This document shows positions 8,328 through 16,732 of a stretch of DNA of 56,755 nt, piece by piece. Both the position numbers and the translations under genes were made by a program. The stretch is from Fibrobacter sp. UBA1765 (GTDB lineage: Bacteria; Fibrobacterota; Fibrobacteria; Fibrobacterales; Fibrobacteraceae): the NCBI GenBank assembly GCA_002314675.1, contig DCGZ01000102.1:1-56755 (forward strand), read 5' to 3'. Numbering within the stretch: the stretch's first letter is position 1; each line of letters starts with the position of its first letter. The notes under the pieces were generated by a model. That model had not been told where the DNA came from, ran no database searches, and saw only the letters and a program-made list of their open reading frames with translations.

Positions 8328-8507
8328 ATGGCAAAAGTTCGTATTACCCAAGTTAAGGGACTCGTCCATACTCTTCCTGAACACAAAGCAAATATGGCTG
8401 CTCTTGGTCTCAGGGGTATCGGCAAAACTGTTGAACACGAAATGACTCCGAGCCTTGCTGGCAAGATCGCTCGTGTTCGTCACCTTATCAAGGTTGAGGA
8501 AATCTAA
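8328..8507 (+). CDS. rpmD: 50S ribosomal protein L30
   Basis: This short gene encodes 59 residues from ATG at 8328, starting MAKVRITQVKGLVHTLPEHK and ending IARVRHLIKVEEI, which is typical L30. GGAG lies 9 bases before the start. The stop overlaps the rplO start by one base (TAATG). Position between rpsE and rplO is the standard one. Confidence 0.96.
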   Translation: MAKVRITQVKGLVHTLPEHKANMAALGLRGIGKTVEHEMTPSLAGKIARVRHLIKVEEI

Positions 8508-8947
8508 TGGAACTGAATACTCTGAATCCAGGTAAGGCCGCTAAGGGCAAGAGCCGTAAGCGCATTGGCCGTGGTCCGGGCTCCGGTTGGGGCACTACCG
8601 CTGGTCGTGGTGAAAAGGGTGCTGGTGCTCGTAAGAGTGCTAAGGCAGGTCGCGTTGGTTTTGAAGGCGGTCAGATGCCAATCCATCGCCGTACTCCGAA
8701 GCGCGGCTTCAAGAGCATTGCTCCTGATTTCCAGATTGTTAACCTCAATCGTCTTGCTAAGGCTTCTGCTACAGAATTCGATGCCAAGGTTCTCTTTGAC
8801 TGCGGCTTGGTTCGTAACGTAGATAAGTCTATCAAGGTTCTCGGTTATGGCGCTATTGATAAGGCAATTACTGTTAAGGTAAATGCAATCAGTGCCAAGG
8901 CTAAGGCTGCAATCGAAGCCGCTGGTGGCAAGGTCGAGATTATCTAA
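8507..8947 (+). CDS. rplO: 50S ribosomal protein L15
   Basis: The 146-residue product has the glycine-rich L15 N-terminus (SRKRIGRGPGSGWGTTAGRG) followed by the FEGGQMPIHRRTPKRGF segment. L15 is a late assembly protein of the 50S subunit. It overlaps rpmD and secY by one base each (TAATG), so all three are probably translationally coupled. Confidence 0.98.
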   Translation: MELNTLNPGKAAKGKSRKRIGRGPGSGWGTTAGRGEKGAGARKSAKAGRVGFEGGQMPIHRRTPKRGFKSIAPDFQIVNLNRLAKASATEFDAKVLFDCGLVRNVDKSIKVLGYGAIDKAITVKVNAISAKAKAAIEAAGGKVEII

Positions 8948-10308
8948 TGGAATCTCTCAAGAAAGCTATTGATGCGTTCGTGAACGCGTTTAAGATTGCC
9001 GATTTGCGTAAAAAGCTTCTTTTTACGCTCGGTATTCTTATTATCTATCGCATTGGCGCACACATCACTATTCCTGGAGTGAATTCCGCTGTGCTTGGAG
9101 AATACTTCCGTAACAACAACAACTTGTTCGGCTTGTATGACTCCTTTACGGGTGGTGCCTTTGCAAAGGCTACGGTCTTTGCTTTGGGCATTATGCCGTA
9201 TATTAGTGCAAGCATCATCATTCAGTTGATGGGTGCTGTTATTCCGGCAATTCAAGCGCTCCAAAAAGAAGGCCAAGAAGGACGTGCAAAACTTAACCAG
9301 TGGACGCGTTATTTTACGGTTCTCCTCGCTGCATTGCAAGGCTGGGGCGTTTCCGTATGGCTTTCTAATTTACATGTAAATACAGCAACAGGCGCAAACA
9401 TTTCTGTAGTGATGGATGACTTTGCATCCGGAATGGGAAATTTTGGTTTCCGCTTGCTTGCAACCCTGACCTTCACCACTGGTACGATCTTTGTGATGTA
9501 CCTGGGCGAGCAGATTACTTCTCGCGGTGTAGGAAATGGTATTTCTCTTATTATCTTCGCCGGTATCGTTGGCAGCCTACCAAGGCATGTTCTCGCTGAA
9601 CTGGAAATGCTAGTCGAAGGTATTCAGCCGCTTGCCATTGAAATTTTCATCTTGGCAATGGTCGTTATCATCGTTGGCTTTATCGTGTTCGTAGAACAGG
9701 CGAACCGTCGCATTCCGCTCCAAAGCCCACGCCGTACAGTCGGTACGAAGGTTATGGGTGGTCAAGCTAGCTATTTGCCTTTCAAGGTTAATACCGCTGG
9801 TGTGATTCCTGTGATTTTCGCTTCTTCCATTATGTTCATCCCTGCGATGATCGCATCTTGGATCCCGAATGTCAGCATGGCTCAATCTTTTGCAGCTGCG
9901 TTCATTCCTGGTCACATTTCCTATAGTGTGATATTTGCAGTCTTGATCATCTTCTTCACATATTTCTATACAGCCATTCAGTACAACCCGAATGACATCG
10001 CAGAAAATTTGAAGAGATCTGGCGGCTTTATCCCAGGAATTCGTCCGGGCAAGAGTACTGCAGAGTATATTGACTACGTTTTGACCCGTATTTCCCTCCC
10101 TGGTTCATTATTTTTGGCGCTAATTAGCGTTGGACCGCTTCATTTGAGAGACGCTTTGAATATGTCTTTCTATATTGGGGGTACCTCGGTATTGATCGTG
10201 GTTGGTGTAGCTCTTGATACTCTTCGTCAACTCGAAGCTCAGTTGCACACCAAGAACTATGAAGGTTTCTTGAAACATGGCCGCATACGCGGCAGGATGG
10301 CATCCTAG
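8947..10308 (+). CDS. secY: Preprotein translocase subunit SecY
   Basis: This 453-residue protein is the channel subunit of the Sec translocon in the inner membrane. About ten hydrophobic segments can be counted, beginning with KLLFTLGILIIYRIGAHITI. The SecY strings GIMPYISASIIIQLM and the conserved PGIRPG in the C-terminal half are present. It is the last large gene of the spc block. Its stop overlaps the GTG of infA (TAGTG); the adk and map genes often found here are absent. Confidence 0.98.
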   Translation: MESLKKAIDAFVNAFKIADLRKKLLFTLGILIIYRIGAHITIPGVNSAVLGEYFRNNNNLFGLYDSFTGGAFAKATVFALGIMPYISASIIIQLMGAVIPAIQALQKEGQEGRAKLNQWTRYFTVLLAALQGWGVSVWLSNLHVNTATGANISVVMDDFASGMGNFGFRLLATLTFTTGTIFVMYLGEQITSRGVGNGISLIIFAGIVGSLPRHVLAELEMLVEGIQPLAIEIFILAMVVIIVGFIVFVEQANRRIPLQSPRRTVGTKVMGGQASYLPFKVNTAGVIPVIFASSIMFIPAMIASWIPNVSMAQSFAAAFIPGHISYSVIFAVLIIFFTYFYTAIQYNPNDIAENLKRSGGFIPGIRPGKSTAEYIDYVLTRISLPGSLFLALISVGPLHLRDALNMSFYIGGTSVLIVVGVALDTLRQLEAQLHTKNYEGFLKHGRIRGRMAS

Positions 10309-10526
10309 TGGCAAAAGAAGAAGGTATTCAGGTAGAAGGCGTTGTGCTAGAAGCTTTGCCTAGTGCATTCTTCCGTGTTATGCTCGGCAACGGGCATGAA
10401 GTGCTAGCTCATGTTTCTGGAAAAATGCGAAAGCACTTTATTCGCATTCTTCCGGACGATAAAGTTCTCGTTGAGATTTCCCCTTACGATTTGGATAGGG
10501 GAAGGATCACTTTCCGTTACAAGTAA
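10308..10526 (+). CDS. infA: Translation initiation factor IF-1
   Basis: The 72-residue OB-fold protein starts at a GTG that overlaps the secY stop by one base. It reads MAKEEGIQVEGVVLEALPSA and contains HVSGKMRKHFIRILPDDKV, both typical of IF-1, which blocks the A site during initiation. Length matches the family exactly. Confidence 0.97.
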   Translation: MAKEEGIQVEGVVLEALPSAFFRVMLGNGHEVLAHVSGKMRKHFIRILPDDKVLVEISPYDLDRGRITFRYK

Positions 10527-10552
10527 TAGGTAAAAATAGAAGGTAATAACCT

Positions 10553-10669
10553 ATGAAAATCAAAGCCTCCATCAAACCTAGATGCGAAGATTGCAAGATT
10601 ATCCGTAGAAAGGGTGTTTTGCGTATCATCTGTTCTAAAAACCCTCGCCACAAGCAGAAACAGGGATAG
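10553..10669 (+). CDS. rpmJ: 50S ribosomal protein L36, zinc-binding form
   Basis: The frame from ATG 10553 to TAG 10667-10669 encodes 38 residues, the usual L36 length. It shows the zinc ribbon ligands Cys11, Cys14, Cys27 and His32 (CEDC, IICSKNPRHK). An AAGG lies 7 bases or so before the start. It lies between infA and rpsM, the standard place. Together with rpsN this marks the zinc-type ribosomal protein set. Confidence 0.96.
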   Translation: MKIKASIKPRCEDCKIIRRKGVLRIICSKNPRHKQKQG

Positions 10670-10678
10670 GAGTTCATA

Positions 10679-11047
10679 ATGGCACGTATCGCTGGTGTCG
10701 ACTTACCGAAAAACAAGACTGTAGAATATGGTCTGACGGCAATTTATGGTGTCGGTTTGTTCACTGCTCGTCAGGTTTGTGAAAAACTGAACATCGACTT
10801 GAACAAGAAGTGCGACGACTTGACTGAAGAAGAACAGGGTAAGATTCGTCATCTTCTTGAAGATGAATATTCTGTAGAAGGTCAGCTTCGCGCAGAAGTA
10901 ACGCTGAACATTAAGCGTCTTATGGATATCGGTTCCTACCGTGGCTTGCGCCATCGCAAGGGCCTTCCAGTTCGCGGTCAGCGTTCCCGTACAAACGCTC
11001 GTACACGTAAGGGCCCGAAGAAGACTGTGGCCAACAAGAAGAAGTAA
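10679..11047 (+). CDS. rpsM: 30S ribosomal protein S13
   Basis: The 122-residue product begins MARIAGVDLPKNKTVEYGLT and has the C-terminal GLRHRKGLPVRGQRSRTNAR, the S13 signature. S13 forms bridges with the 50S subunit and touches the P-site tRNA. It opens the alpha operon, 9 bases after rpmJ. Confidence 0.98.
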   Translation: MARIAGVDLPKNKTVEYGLTAIYGVGLFTARQVCEKLNIDLNKKCDDLTEEEQGKIRHLLEDEYSVEGQLRAEVTLNIKRLMDIGSYRGLRHRKGLPVRGQRSRTNARTRKGPKKTVANKKK

Positions 11048-11058
11048 GGAGATAGCTC

Positions 11059-11487
11059 GTGGCTGACGAAGAAATCAAGGAAACTGAAGCTGTTGCTGCT
11101 TCTGAAGAAGTTAAGGTTAAGAAAGGCAAGAAGCGTGCTGACATCCAGGGCATCGCTTGCATCAATGCTACCTTCAACAACACGATCGTTTCTATTACAG
11201 ATGCTCGTGGTAACGTAGTTGCTTGGGGTTCCCCAGGTGTTGGTAATGCTTTCAAGGGTTCTCGTAAGAGCACTCCGTTTGCAGCTCAGATTGCTGCTGA
11301 AGCAGCAGCTCACAAGGCATTCGATCTTGGTATGCGCAAGGTTGATGTTAAGGTTAAGGGCGCTGGCGGTGGCCGTGAATCTGCAGTTCGCGCATTGAAG
11401 AATGCTGGACTTGAAGTTTTGTCTATTCGCGATGTGACGGGTATGCCACACAATGGTTGCCGTCCTAAGAAGAAGAGACACGTTTAA
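11059..11487 (+). CDS. rpsK: 30S ribosomal protein S11 with charged N-terminal extension
   Basis: The GTG at 11059, preceded by AAGGAG, starts a 142-residue protein. From about residue 28 it is ordinary S11 (NATFNNTIVSITDARGN, GSRKSTPFAAQIAAE, PHNGCRPKKKRHV), a platform protein near the E site. The first 25 or so residues are a Glu/Ala/Lys-rich stretch that E. coli S11 (129 residues) does not have in this form. rpsD, usually the next gene, is absent and rpoA follows after 18 bases. Confidence 0.97.
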   Translation: MADEEIKETEAVAASEEVKVKKGKKRADIQGIACINATFNNTIVSITDARGNVVAWGSPGVGNAFKGSRKSTPFAAQIAAEAAAHKAFDLGMRKVDVKVKGAGGGRESAVRALKNAGLEVLSIRDVTGMPHNGCRPKKKRHV

Positions 11488-11505
11488 TTTACGAGAGGTA
11501 TCGTT

Positions 11506-12486
11506 ATGATGTGGAAATCACTTCAGATGCCGCGCACTTTCCAGAAGGTGGAAACAGGCGAAGATGGCCGTTATGCCAAGTTCGTTGTAGAGGCTTTGGA
11601 ACGTGGCTGGGGTATTACCCTTGGTAATGCTCTCCGTCGTACAATTCTTTCCTCTTTGCAGGGTGCTGCAATTGTTTCTGTCCGTATTGCAGGTGTCGAA
11701 AAGGAATTTGCAACAATTCCTGGCGTTAAGGAAGATGTTACCGACATTATTCTCAACTTGAAGAATATTCGCGTTAAGCTTCTTTCTGACCACGATGAAA
11801 CACTTCGCTTGGATATGTCCGGTCAGGGTCGTATTACCGCTGCTGACATTGAAGAAAATCCAAACGTTGTTGTTTTGACTCCGGATGCACATATTGCCAC
11901 ACTTTCTGGCAACGCTTCCTTGAGCATGGAAATTAAGGTTTCCTCTGGTCGCGGTTATGTTACCGCAGACGAACTCAAGGCTCAGGATGATCAGCGTCCT
12001 ATTGGCGAAATCGTTGTGGATGCCAATTTCAACCCGGTTCAGAAGTGCGCTATGCACATCAGCGATACTCGTGTTGGACAAAAGACTGATTACAACCGTC
12101 TTGAACTTGAAATTACTACTGATGGTTCCATTGATCCGGAAGATGCTCTTGCATACGCTGCAAAGCTTCTCGTAGACCACTTGGAAATCTTCGTGAACTT
12201 CGAAGGTGAACTTGAACCTACTGGTAACCCGGAATTCAACGAAGAACATCAGCGCATTGCTCAGCTTCTTAGAACTCGCGTGGATGAACTCGAACTTTCT
12301 GTTCGTTCTTCCAACTGCCTCCGTATGGCCAACATCCATACAATCGCAGACCTTGTTCGCAACAAGGAAACTGACATGCTTAAGTACAAGAACTTCGGCC
12401 GCAAGTCTTTGGTCGAATTGAACGAAGTTTTACAATCGATGGGCCTTGGCTTTGGCATGGACGTCGATGAATATCTTAAGGATTAA
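11506..12486 (+). CDS. rpoA: RNA polymerase subunit alpha
   Basis: This 326-residue protein is the assembly platform of RNA polymerase. The N-terminal domain has EPLERGWGITLGNALRR-type sequence (VEALERGWGITLGNALRR), and the C-terminal DNA- and activator-binding domain begins near residue 255 (LELSVRSSNCLRMANIHTI, then FGRKSLVELNEVL). Two adjacent ATGs (11506 and 11509) could serve as start. In most bacteria rpsD precedes rpoA; here it does not. Confidence 0.98.
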   Translation: MMWKSLQMPRTFQKVETGEDGRYAKFVVEALERGWGITLGNALRRTILSSLQGAAIVSVRIAGVEKEFATIPGVKEDVTDIILNLKNIRVKLLSDHDETLRLDMSGQGRITAADIEENPNVVVLTPDAHIATLSGNASLSMEIKVSSGRGYVTADELKAQDDQRPIGEIVVDANFNPVQKCAMHISDTRVGQKTDYNRLELEITTDGSIDPEDALAYAAKLLVDHLEIFVNFEGELEPTGNPEFNEEHQRIAQLLRTRVDELELSVRSSNCLRMANIHTIADLVRNKETDMLKYKNFGRKSLVELNEVLQSMGLGFGMDVDEYLKD

Positions 12487-12491
12487 ACACA

Positions 12492-12962
12492 ATGAGACAC
12501 GGTGTTAAGAACAAGAAACTCGGTGTGAACAACGCTCACAAGCGTGCAATCCTCCGTAGCCTCGCTACTTCCGTTATCGGTAAGGGCTTGGAAACCGAAC
12601 AGGCTAACCGCTATGTTCGTACAACTTTGCTCAAGGCAAAGCTCGTTAGCGCAGTTGTTGACCGCTTGGTAACATATGCAAAGAAGGGTGACCTTTCTGC
12701 ACGTCGTGAAGCTGCTAAGTTCGTTATGGACCCGAAGGTTCTCCAGGGTTTGTTCAGCGTAGTTGGCCCACGTTATGCAAACCGTAACGGTGGTTACACT
12801 CGCGTTTTGAAGCTCGGTCCGAACCGCGCTGGTGACGCTGCTGAAATGGCTTTGGTTGGCCTCGTAGAAGACGAAATTGTTGTTAAGACAAAGAAGTCCG
12901 AAGCTCCAGCTGCTGAAAAGTCCATCGACATTGTCGAAGGTGCAAGCAAGGCTGCTAACTAA
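12492..12962 (+). CDS. rplQ: 50S ribosomal protein L17
   Basis: The product starts MRHGVKNKKLGVNNAHKRAI, typical L17, which lies near the tunnel exit. At 156 residues it is longer than E. coli L17 (127): the last 30 or so residues are an Ala/Glu/Lys-rich tail without clear fold. It ends the ribosomal supercluster and is followed by a strong terminator. Confidence 0.97.
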   Translation: MRHGVKNKKLGVNNAHKRAILRSLATSVIGKGLETEQANRYVRTTLLKAKLVSAVVDRLVTYAKKGDLSARREAAKFVMDPKVLQGLFSVVGPRYANRNGGYTRVLKLGPNRAGDAAEMALVGLVEDEIVVKTKKSEAPAAEKSIDIVEGASKAAN

Positions 12963-12986
12963 GCTTTCGAAGCTTTAATAGCTTGT

Positions 12987-13024
12987 AAAAAAGATCTCGG
13001 CCTAATCAGCCGGGATCTTTTTTT
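12987..13024 (+). terminator. Intrinsic terminator of the ribosomal supercluster
   Basis: AAAGATCTCGGC and GCCGGGATCTTT form a 12-pair stem with one G-U pair and a 7-base loop, followed by a run of seven T. It lies 25 bases after the rplQ stop and separates the core block from the polysaccharide genes. Confidence 0.88.
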
Positions 13025-13061
13025 GTATCTTTAGCAAACATTCAATAAGACTGTATTGCTT

Positions 13062-14231
13062 ATGTATAAGATTCCCACATACTTTTTCTTTGTTTTATTT
13101 TGTTTGGCCGCAACATCCTTTGCTGCTCCGCTTGCTTTAAGTTCTGATGAAAAAGTTGCTAGAGGAAACGTATCCTTGCAACAGTTTGTTATTGATAGGC
13201 AAGTTGATTCTACGTATGTTTTGGGCCCGGGTGATTTTTTGGATTTGTTTTTGGAAGAAAACTATTTTTCTGTCCAGGTGAATCCGGATGGTTCCATTGC
13301 AATTAACGAATGTGGAGTCGTTGATGTAGGTGGAAAGACTTTTGCGGAAGCCAAGGAAGCAATTTTAGAAAAGACTTCCAAGCGCTATGATAGGCGCTTT
13401 ACTTCTGTTCAGCTTTCTCGGTTGAAGTCCTTTAAGCTAACTGTAATGGGGGCTTTAAAGCAGGTTGGGCAAATGGCCATTGAACCTCAGACAACCCTTT
13501 CTACAGTGATTCGTAGCATTGGCGGTTTTTTGCCGACTGCCGATAAAGAAAACGTTTTGATTATAAGGGCCGGCGATTCTATAAAAGTAAATTACGAGGA
13601 AATGGTCCGTACAGGTGATTTTTCGAAAGATATCGAAATGCAGCAGGGCGACAGGCTCTTTGTTCCTTATGTAGATATGAGTCAGGCTGTAACATTGCTT
13701 GTTCCTGGCGGTGCTAGCATTTCGCTACCCTATAGGGAAGATAGGACTGTATATGACTACTATGTTTTAGGCGTAAACGACAATATTGAAAATGGAAACT
13801 TTAAGTCTGTAAAGATCAAGCAGCCGGATGGGACGGAAAAAAGGATTTCAATACCCGAAACGAGGACTTTTAAGCCGCAGCTTGGTGCAGAAATTCAATG
13901 TATTGACGCTACTGGTACAAATGAATTTGTTTATGTTGGCGGAGCCGTTGCAGTAATGGGCAAGGTCCCGTATAACCCAGAATTTAAGGCCCTGGATTAC
14001 ATTGCTGCCTCTGGCGTTACGCCTATAACTGGTTCGTGGGACCAGGTTAGGGTTGTAAGAGGTAACAGGGAATCTTTGGATGTAAATGCCACCGGTGATG
14101 TTATTTTGCCTGGTGACTATATTGAAATTCCCAAAAGTACCTATGAAACTTTCAAGGATTTCACGATGTTCTTGGCATCGCTACTTACGGTGCTTTCCTC
14201 TTCCTTTATCATTTACATGAATTACAAGTAA
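13062..14231 (+). CDS. Wza-like polysaccharide export outer-membrane protein
   Basis: The 389-residue product begins with a signal peptide (hydrophobic run FFFVLFCLAATSFA, likely cut after Ala). Residues about 50-140 match the polysaccharide biosynthesis/export domain (YVLGPGDFLDLFLEENYF, then VNPDGSIAINECGVVDVGG), followed by SLBB-like repeats. The C-terminal MFLASLLTVLSSSFIIYM could be the membrane-crossing helix known from Wza. No lipobox is evident, unlike E. coli Wza. I chose ATG 13062; a TTG at 13056 keeps the frame open but has no better ribosome site. It heads a block with the Wzz-like gene 1 base downstream, so it probably forms the outer-membrane exit for the polymer. Confidence 0.85.
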   Translation: MYKIPTYFFFVLFCLAATSFAAPLALSSDEKVARGNVSLQQFVIDRQVDSTYVLGPGDFLDLFLEENYFSVQVNPDGSIAINECGVVDVGGKTFAEAKEAILEKTSKRYDRRFTSVQLSRLKSFKLTVMGALKQVGQMAIEPQTTLSTVIRSIGGFLPTADKENVLIIRAGDSIKVNYEEMVRTGDFSKDIEMQQGDRLFVPYVDMSQAVTLLVPGGASISLPYREDRTVYDYYVLGVNDNIENGNFKSVKIKQPDGTEKRISIPETRTFKPQLGAEIQCIDATGTNEFVYVGGAVAVMGKVPYNPEFKALDYIAASGVTPITGSWDQVRVVRGNRESLDVNATGDVILPGDYIEIPKSTYETFKDFTMFLASLLTVLSSSFIIYMNYK

Positions 14232-14232
14232 T

Positions 14233-15435
14233 ATGACTGATACGAAAGAAGATTTTTCTTTGTTTGGATATTTTTTAAGGGCGGTAAATAATTGCCTTGC
14301 TCACAAGGTGATTTTTTCGACTATTGTATTTATTCCGATAATAATTGTCTTTGTCATGGTGATGTGGTTTATAAAGCCGATATACTCTGCAGAGGCTATT
14401 GTTACACCGCCATCTAGCAGCAATAACATTGGTAGCGGCCTAGGAAAGCTCTTGGACGGGGGCGTGTCTGGGTTGTCATCCGTGTCTTCGATCCTTGGCA
14501 AATCTGATCAGGGAGCTGATATTGTTTGGACATTTTTTAATTCCTGGGAATTGCACAACAAGGTTATTGAAAAGTTTGACCTTGCAAACCATTACGAGTT
14601 TGAAGGGAAGTTCCATGCGGACCTTTTGAAGGCTTTTAGAACGAACTTTAACCTGGAAACAAATGATGAAAATATGTTTCATTTGACTTTTGAGGATGAA
14701 GATTACGTACTTGCCTCCAAGGTTCTCCAGTTTATGCTTGTTCAGGCAGATTCCATGTTCAATGCCTTTAAGACTTCCCAGGCCCGTCAATCCAGAATGT
14801 ATATGGATACAAGGCTTCAGGGGGTGAAGAATGTTATCGATTCGTTGCAGAACGAATTTGTGAAGTTCCAAAAGGAAAACGGCGTATATGATCCGGAAAG
14901 CCAGCTTGAAAGTACAATGAAGTATCTGTCGACATTGCAGTCTGACCGTGATGCGGTGCTTATTGAAATATCCTATGAAGAAAAGAGCAGGGGCGAAAAT
15001 TCCAAGAGGTACGAAGAACTCAAGAACCGCCTTAAGTCCATTGACGAGGCGATTAGCAAGGCTGTGAACGGGAACAAGAAGAGTATTGGCATTGTTTCGC
15101 TTTCTAAGTCTCCGGACCTTTTTGCAAAGTACATGCGCATGGAAAGCGAGCTTAAGATTCAGCAAACGATTTATACGTTCCTAAGGCAGGAGAGCGAACA
15201 GCTCTATATGGAAGAAAACAACATGCTTGCAAACCTTGTAGTTTTGCAACCACCTTGGGAAAACAACAAGAAGGTTTATCCGGTTCGTGGAGCTATGCTT
15301 GCGTTTACCGGTCTGGTTTCCTTTGTGCTTGCAGTATTTGTATGCTGCTTTATTGAATTCTGCAAAAATATTGAACCGGGATCGACCTTGGCACGGGAAA
15401 TCAATCGCTTGCCATTCCTTTCAAAGAAAGGGTAG
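14233..15435 (+). CDS. Wzz-like chain-length determinant (polysaccharide co-polymerase)
   Basis: The 400-residue product has one membrane segment near residues 24-46 (FIPIIIVFVMVMWFIKPIYS) and a second near 355-380, with a long, charged, probably coiled-coil domain between them. This is the layout of Wzz/PCP proteins, which set polymer length. The Gly/Ser-rich stretch after the first segment resembles other export co-polymerases. There is no kinase domain, so it differs from the Wzc-like protein at 28846. It starts 1 base after the Wza-like gene. Confidence 0.8.
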   Translation: MTDTKEDFSLFGYFLRAVNNCLAHKVIFSTIVFIPIIIVFVMVMWFIKPIYSAEAIVTPPSSSNNIGSGLGKLLDGGVSGLSSVSSILGKSDQGADIVWTFFNSWELHNKVIEKFDLANHYEFEGKFHADLLKAFRTNFNLETNDENMFHLTFEDEDYVLASKVLQFMLVQADSMFNAFKTSQARQSRMYMDTRLQGVKNVIDSLQNEFVKFQKENGVYDPESQLESTMKYLSTLQSDRDAVLIEISYEEKSRGENSKRYEELKNRLKSIDEAISKAVNGNKKSIGIVSLSKSPDLFAKYMRMESELKIQQTIYTFLRQESEQLYMEENNMLANLVVLQPPWENNKKVYPVRGAMLAFTGLVSFVLAVFVCCFIEFCKNIEPGSTLAREINRLPFLSKKG

Positions 15436-15448
15436 TTGACGGTATCCT

Positions 15449-16732
15449 ATGCTTAGTTTTTGGCAAGAGTACCCTGAAACGTCCCTGTGCTTTTTGGGCG
15501 TTTTGCTTGTACTGTTGCAGACATGGTATTTAAAGAAAGATTTTTTTAGGCCGACCAACATATATTTTTTTGTCCAACTGTTGACTCTTGGAATTGCATA
15601 CCTGAAGGTTAATCCCTTGATGAGTGATTTCAAGGTAAATACGTGGTGCGCCTGGCTTGGAGCTCTAGTTTGTTTTGGGCTTGGCTCTGCTTCTTTTTAT
15701 TGCTTAAAGAAAAATACAGATAAGATTACAACCGGCTCTTGCGACACGCGGTATTACAACTGGAATTACCACTTTGTGATTTCTTGCATTTTGACTGGTG
15801 TTTTTTTGATTGGCATCGGAGGCATGGTTGCAAAGGTTGGTACGTTGACGGTGCTTTCTAGTGATGTTGCCAAATGGTCTGGTGCAGATGTGGATTGGGG
15901 CATATATTCCTTGTTCGTTGCATCTTCTCCGCTCCTGATGCTTTTTTGGGGATTGCTAGCCTTTAAAAAGATTAACGAGGTTGGAAAGTTCCGCATTGTG
16001 GCTCGCATATTGCTTGTGCTTGTTCCTATTTTGTCGATCATGGTTTACCCTAGTAGAGGCACGTTCTTGATGAGTGTCGGCTTTCTCGTTATTTTTTGGA
16101 ACTACTTTAAGTCAAAGATTTCTGTTAGGCTGATTGTATTTTTACTTGGGCTTGGCTTTGCCGTATTTATGGGTGCCGCTAGCTTGCGTGCACAGTATGG
16201 CGGAACCTCGCTTGCAAACCTGGCATTGAAGAAGGCGATTGAACTACCGTATAATTATATCGCCAATAATTTTTGGAATTTGGACTATGCCTTGAATCCT
16301 CCAGCAGATACGGAATTGCATCCGCATACATTCGGCATAGATTTTCTTGCGACTGCTTTTGAATATTTCAGGGTGCCGGGGTCGGTAAAGAACGCGTTGC
16401 ATTGGGATACTATGTTTAACGAGAGCGTTCGAAAGACTTATGGCTACAATACAACAGGGTACCTGTGGGAAGTCTACAAGGACTGGAGCTGGGCTGGCTG
16501 TACATTGATTCCGTTCCTGATATCTTTTTGCATGGCGTACTTTTATGAAAAGACCATCAACTCCAAGTCTCCGCGTAACTGGATGCTGTACGTCTTGTTC
16601 CTTTATTATATAGGCTGGTCGTTTTTTTGTGCAGGTTTCAAGATTCCGACATTTTGGCTTTGGGTGTACATAATACTTTTGTCTACGAAGTTTTGCGAAA
16701 GTAATAAGAAAGCCATAGTACAATGCGTATAG
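15449..16732 (+). CDS. Multi-spanning membrane protein, probable oligosaccharide repeat unit polymerase (Wzy-like)
   Basis: The 427-residue product has about ten to twelve hydrophobic segments and a large hydrophilic loop near residues 260-340. That topology and its place after Wza- and Wzz-like genes suggest a polymerase of the Wzy type that joins lipid-linked repeat units on the outer face of the inner membrane. MVYPSRGTFLM, a conserved-looking Arg loop, fits such proteins. Sequence identity in this family is very low, so the call rests on topology and context. It overlaps the next gene by 10 bases. Confidence 0.6.
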   Translation: MLSFWQEYPETSLCFLGVLLVLLQTWYLKKDFFRPTNIYFFVQLLTLGIAYLKVNPLMSDFKVNTWCAWLGALVCFGLGSASFYCLKKNTDKITTGSCDTRYYNWNYHFVISCILTGVFLIGIGGMVAKVGTLTVLSSDVAKWSGADVDWGIYSLFVASSPLLMLFWGLLAFKKINEVGKFRIVARILLVLVPILSIMVYPSRGTFLMSVGFLVIFWNYFKSKISVRLIVFLLGLGFAVFMGAASLRAQYGGTSLANLALKKAIELPYNYIANNFWNLDYALNPPADTELHPHTFGIDFLATAFEYFRVPGSVKNALHWDTMFNESVRKTYGYNTTGYLWEVYKDWSWAGCTLIPFLISFCMAYFYEKTINSKSPRNWMLYVLFLYYIGWSFFCAGFKIPTFWLWVYIILLSTKFCESNKKAIVQCV

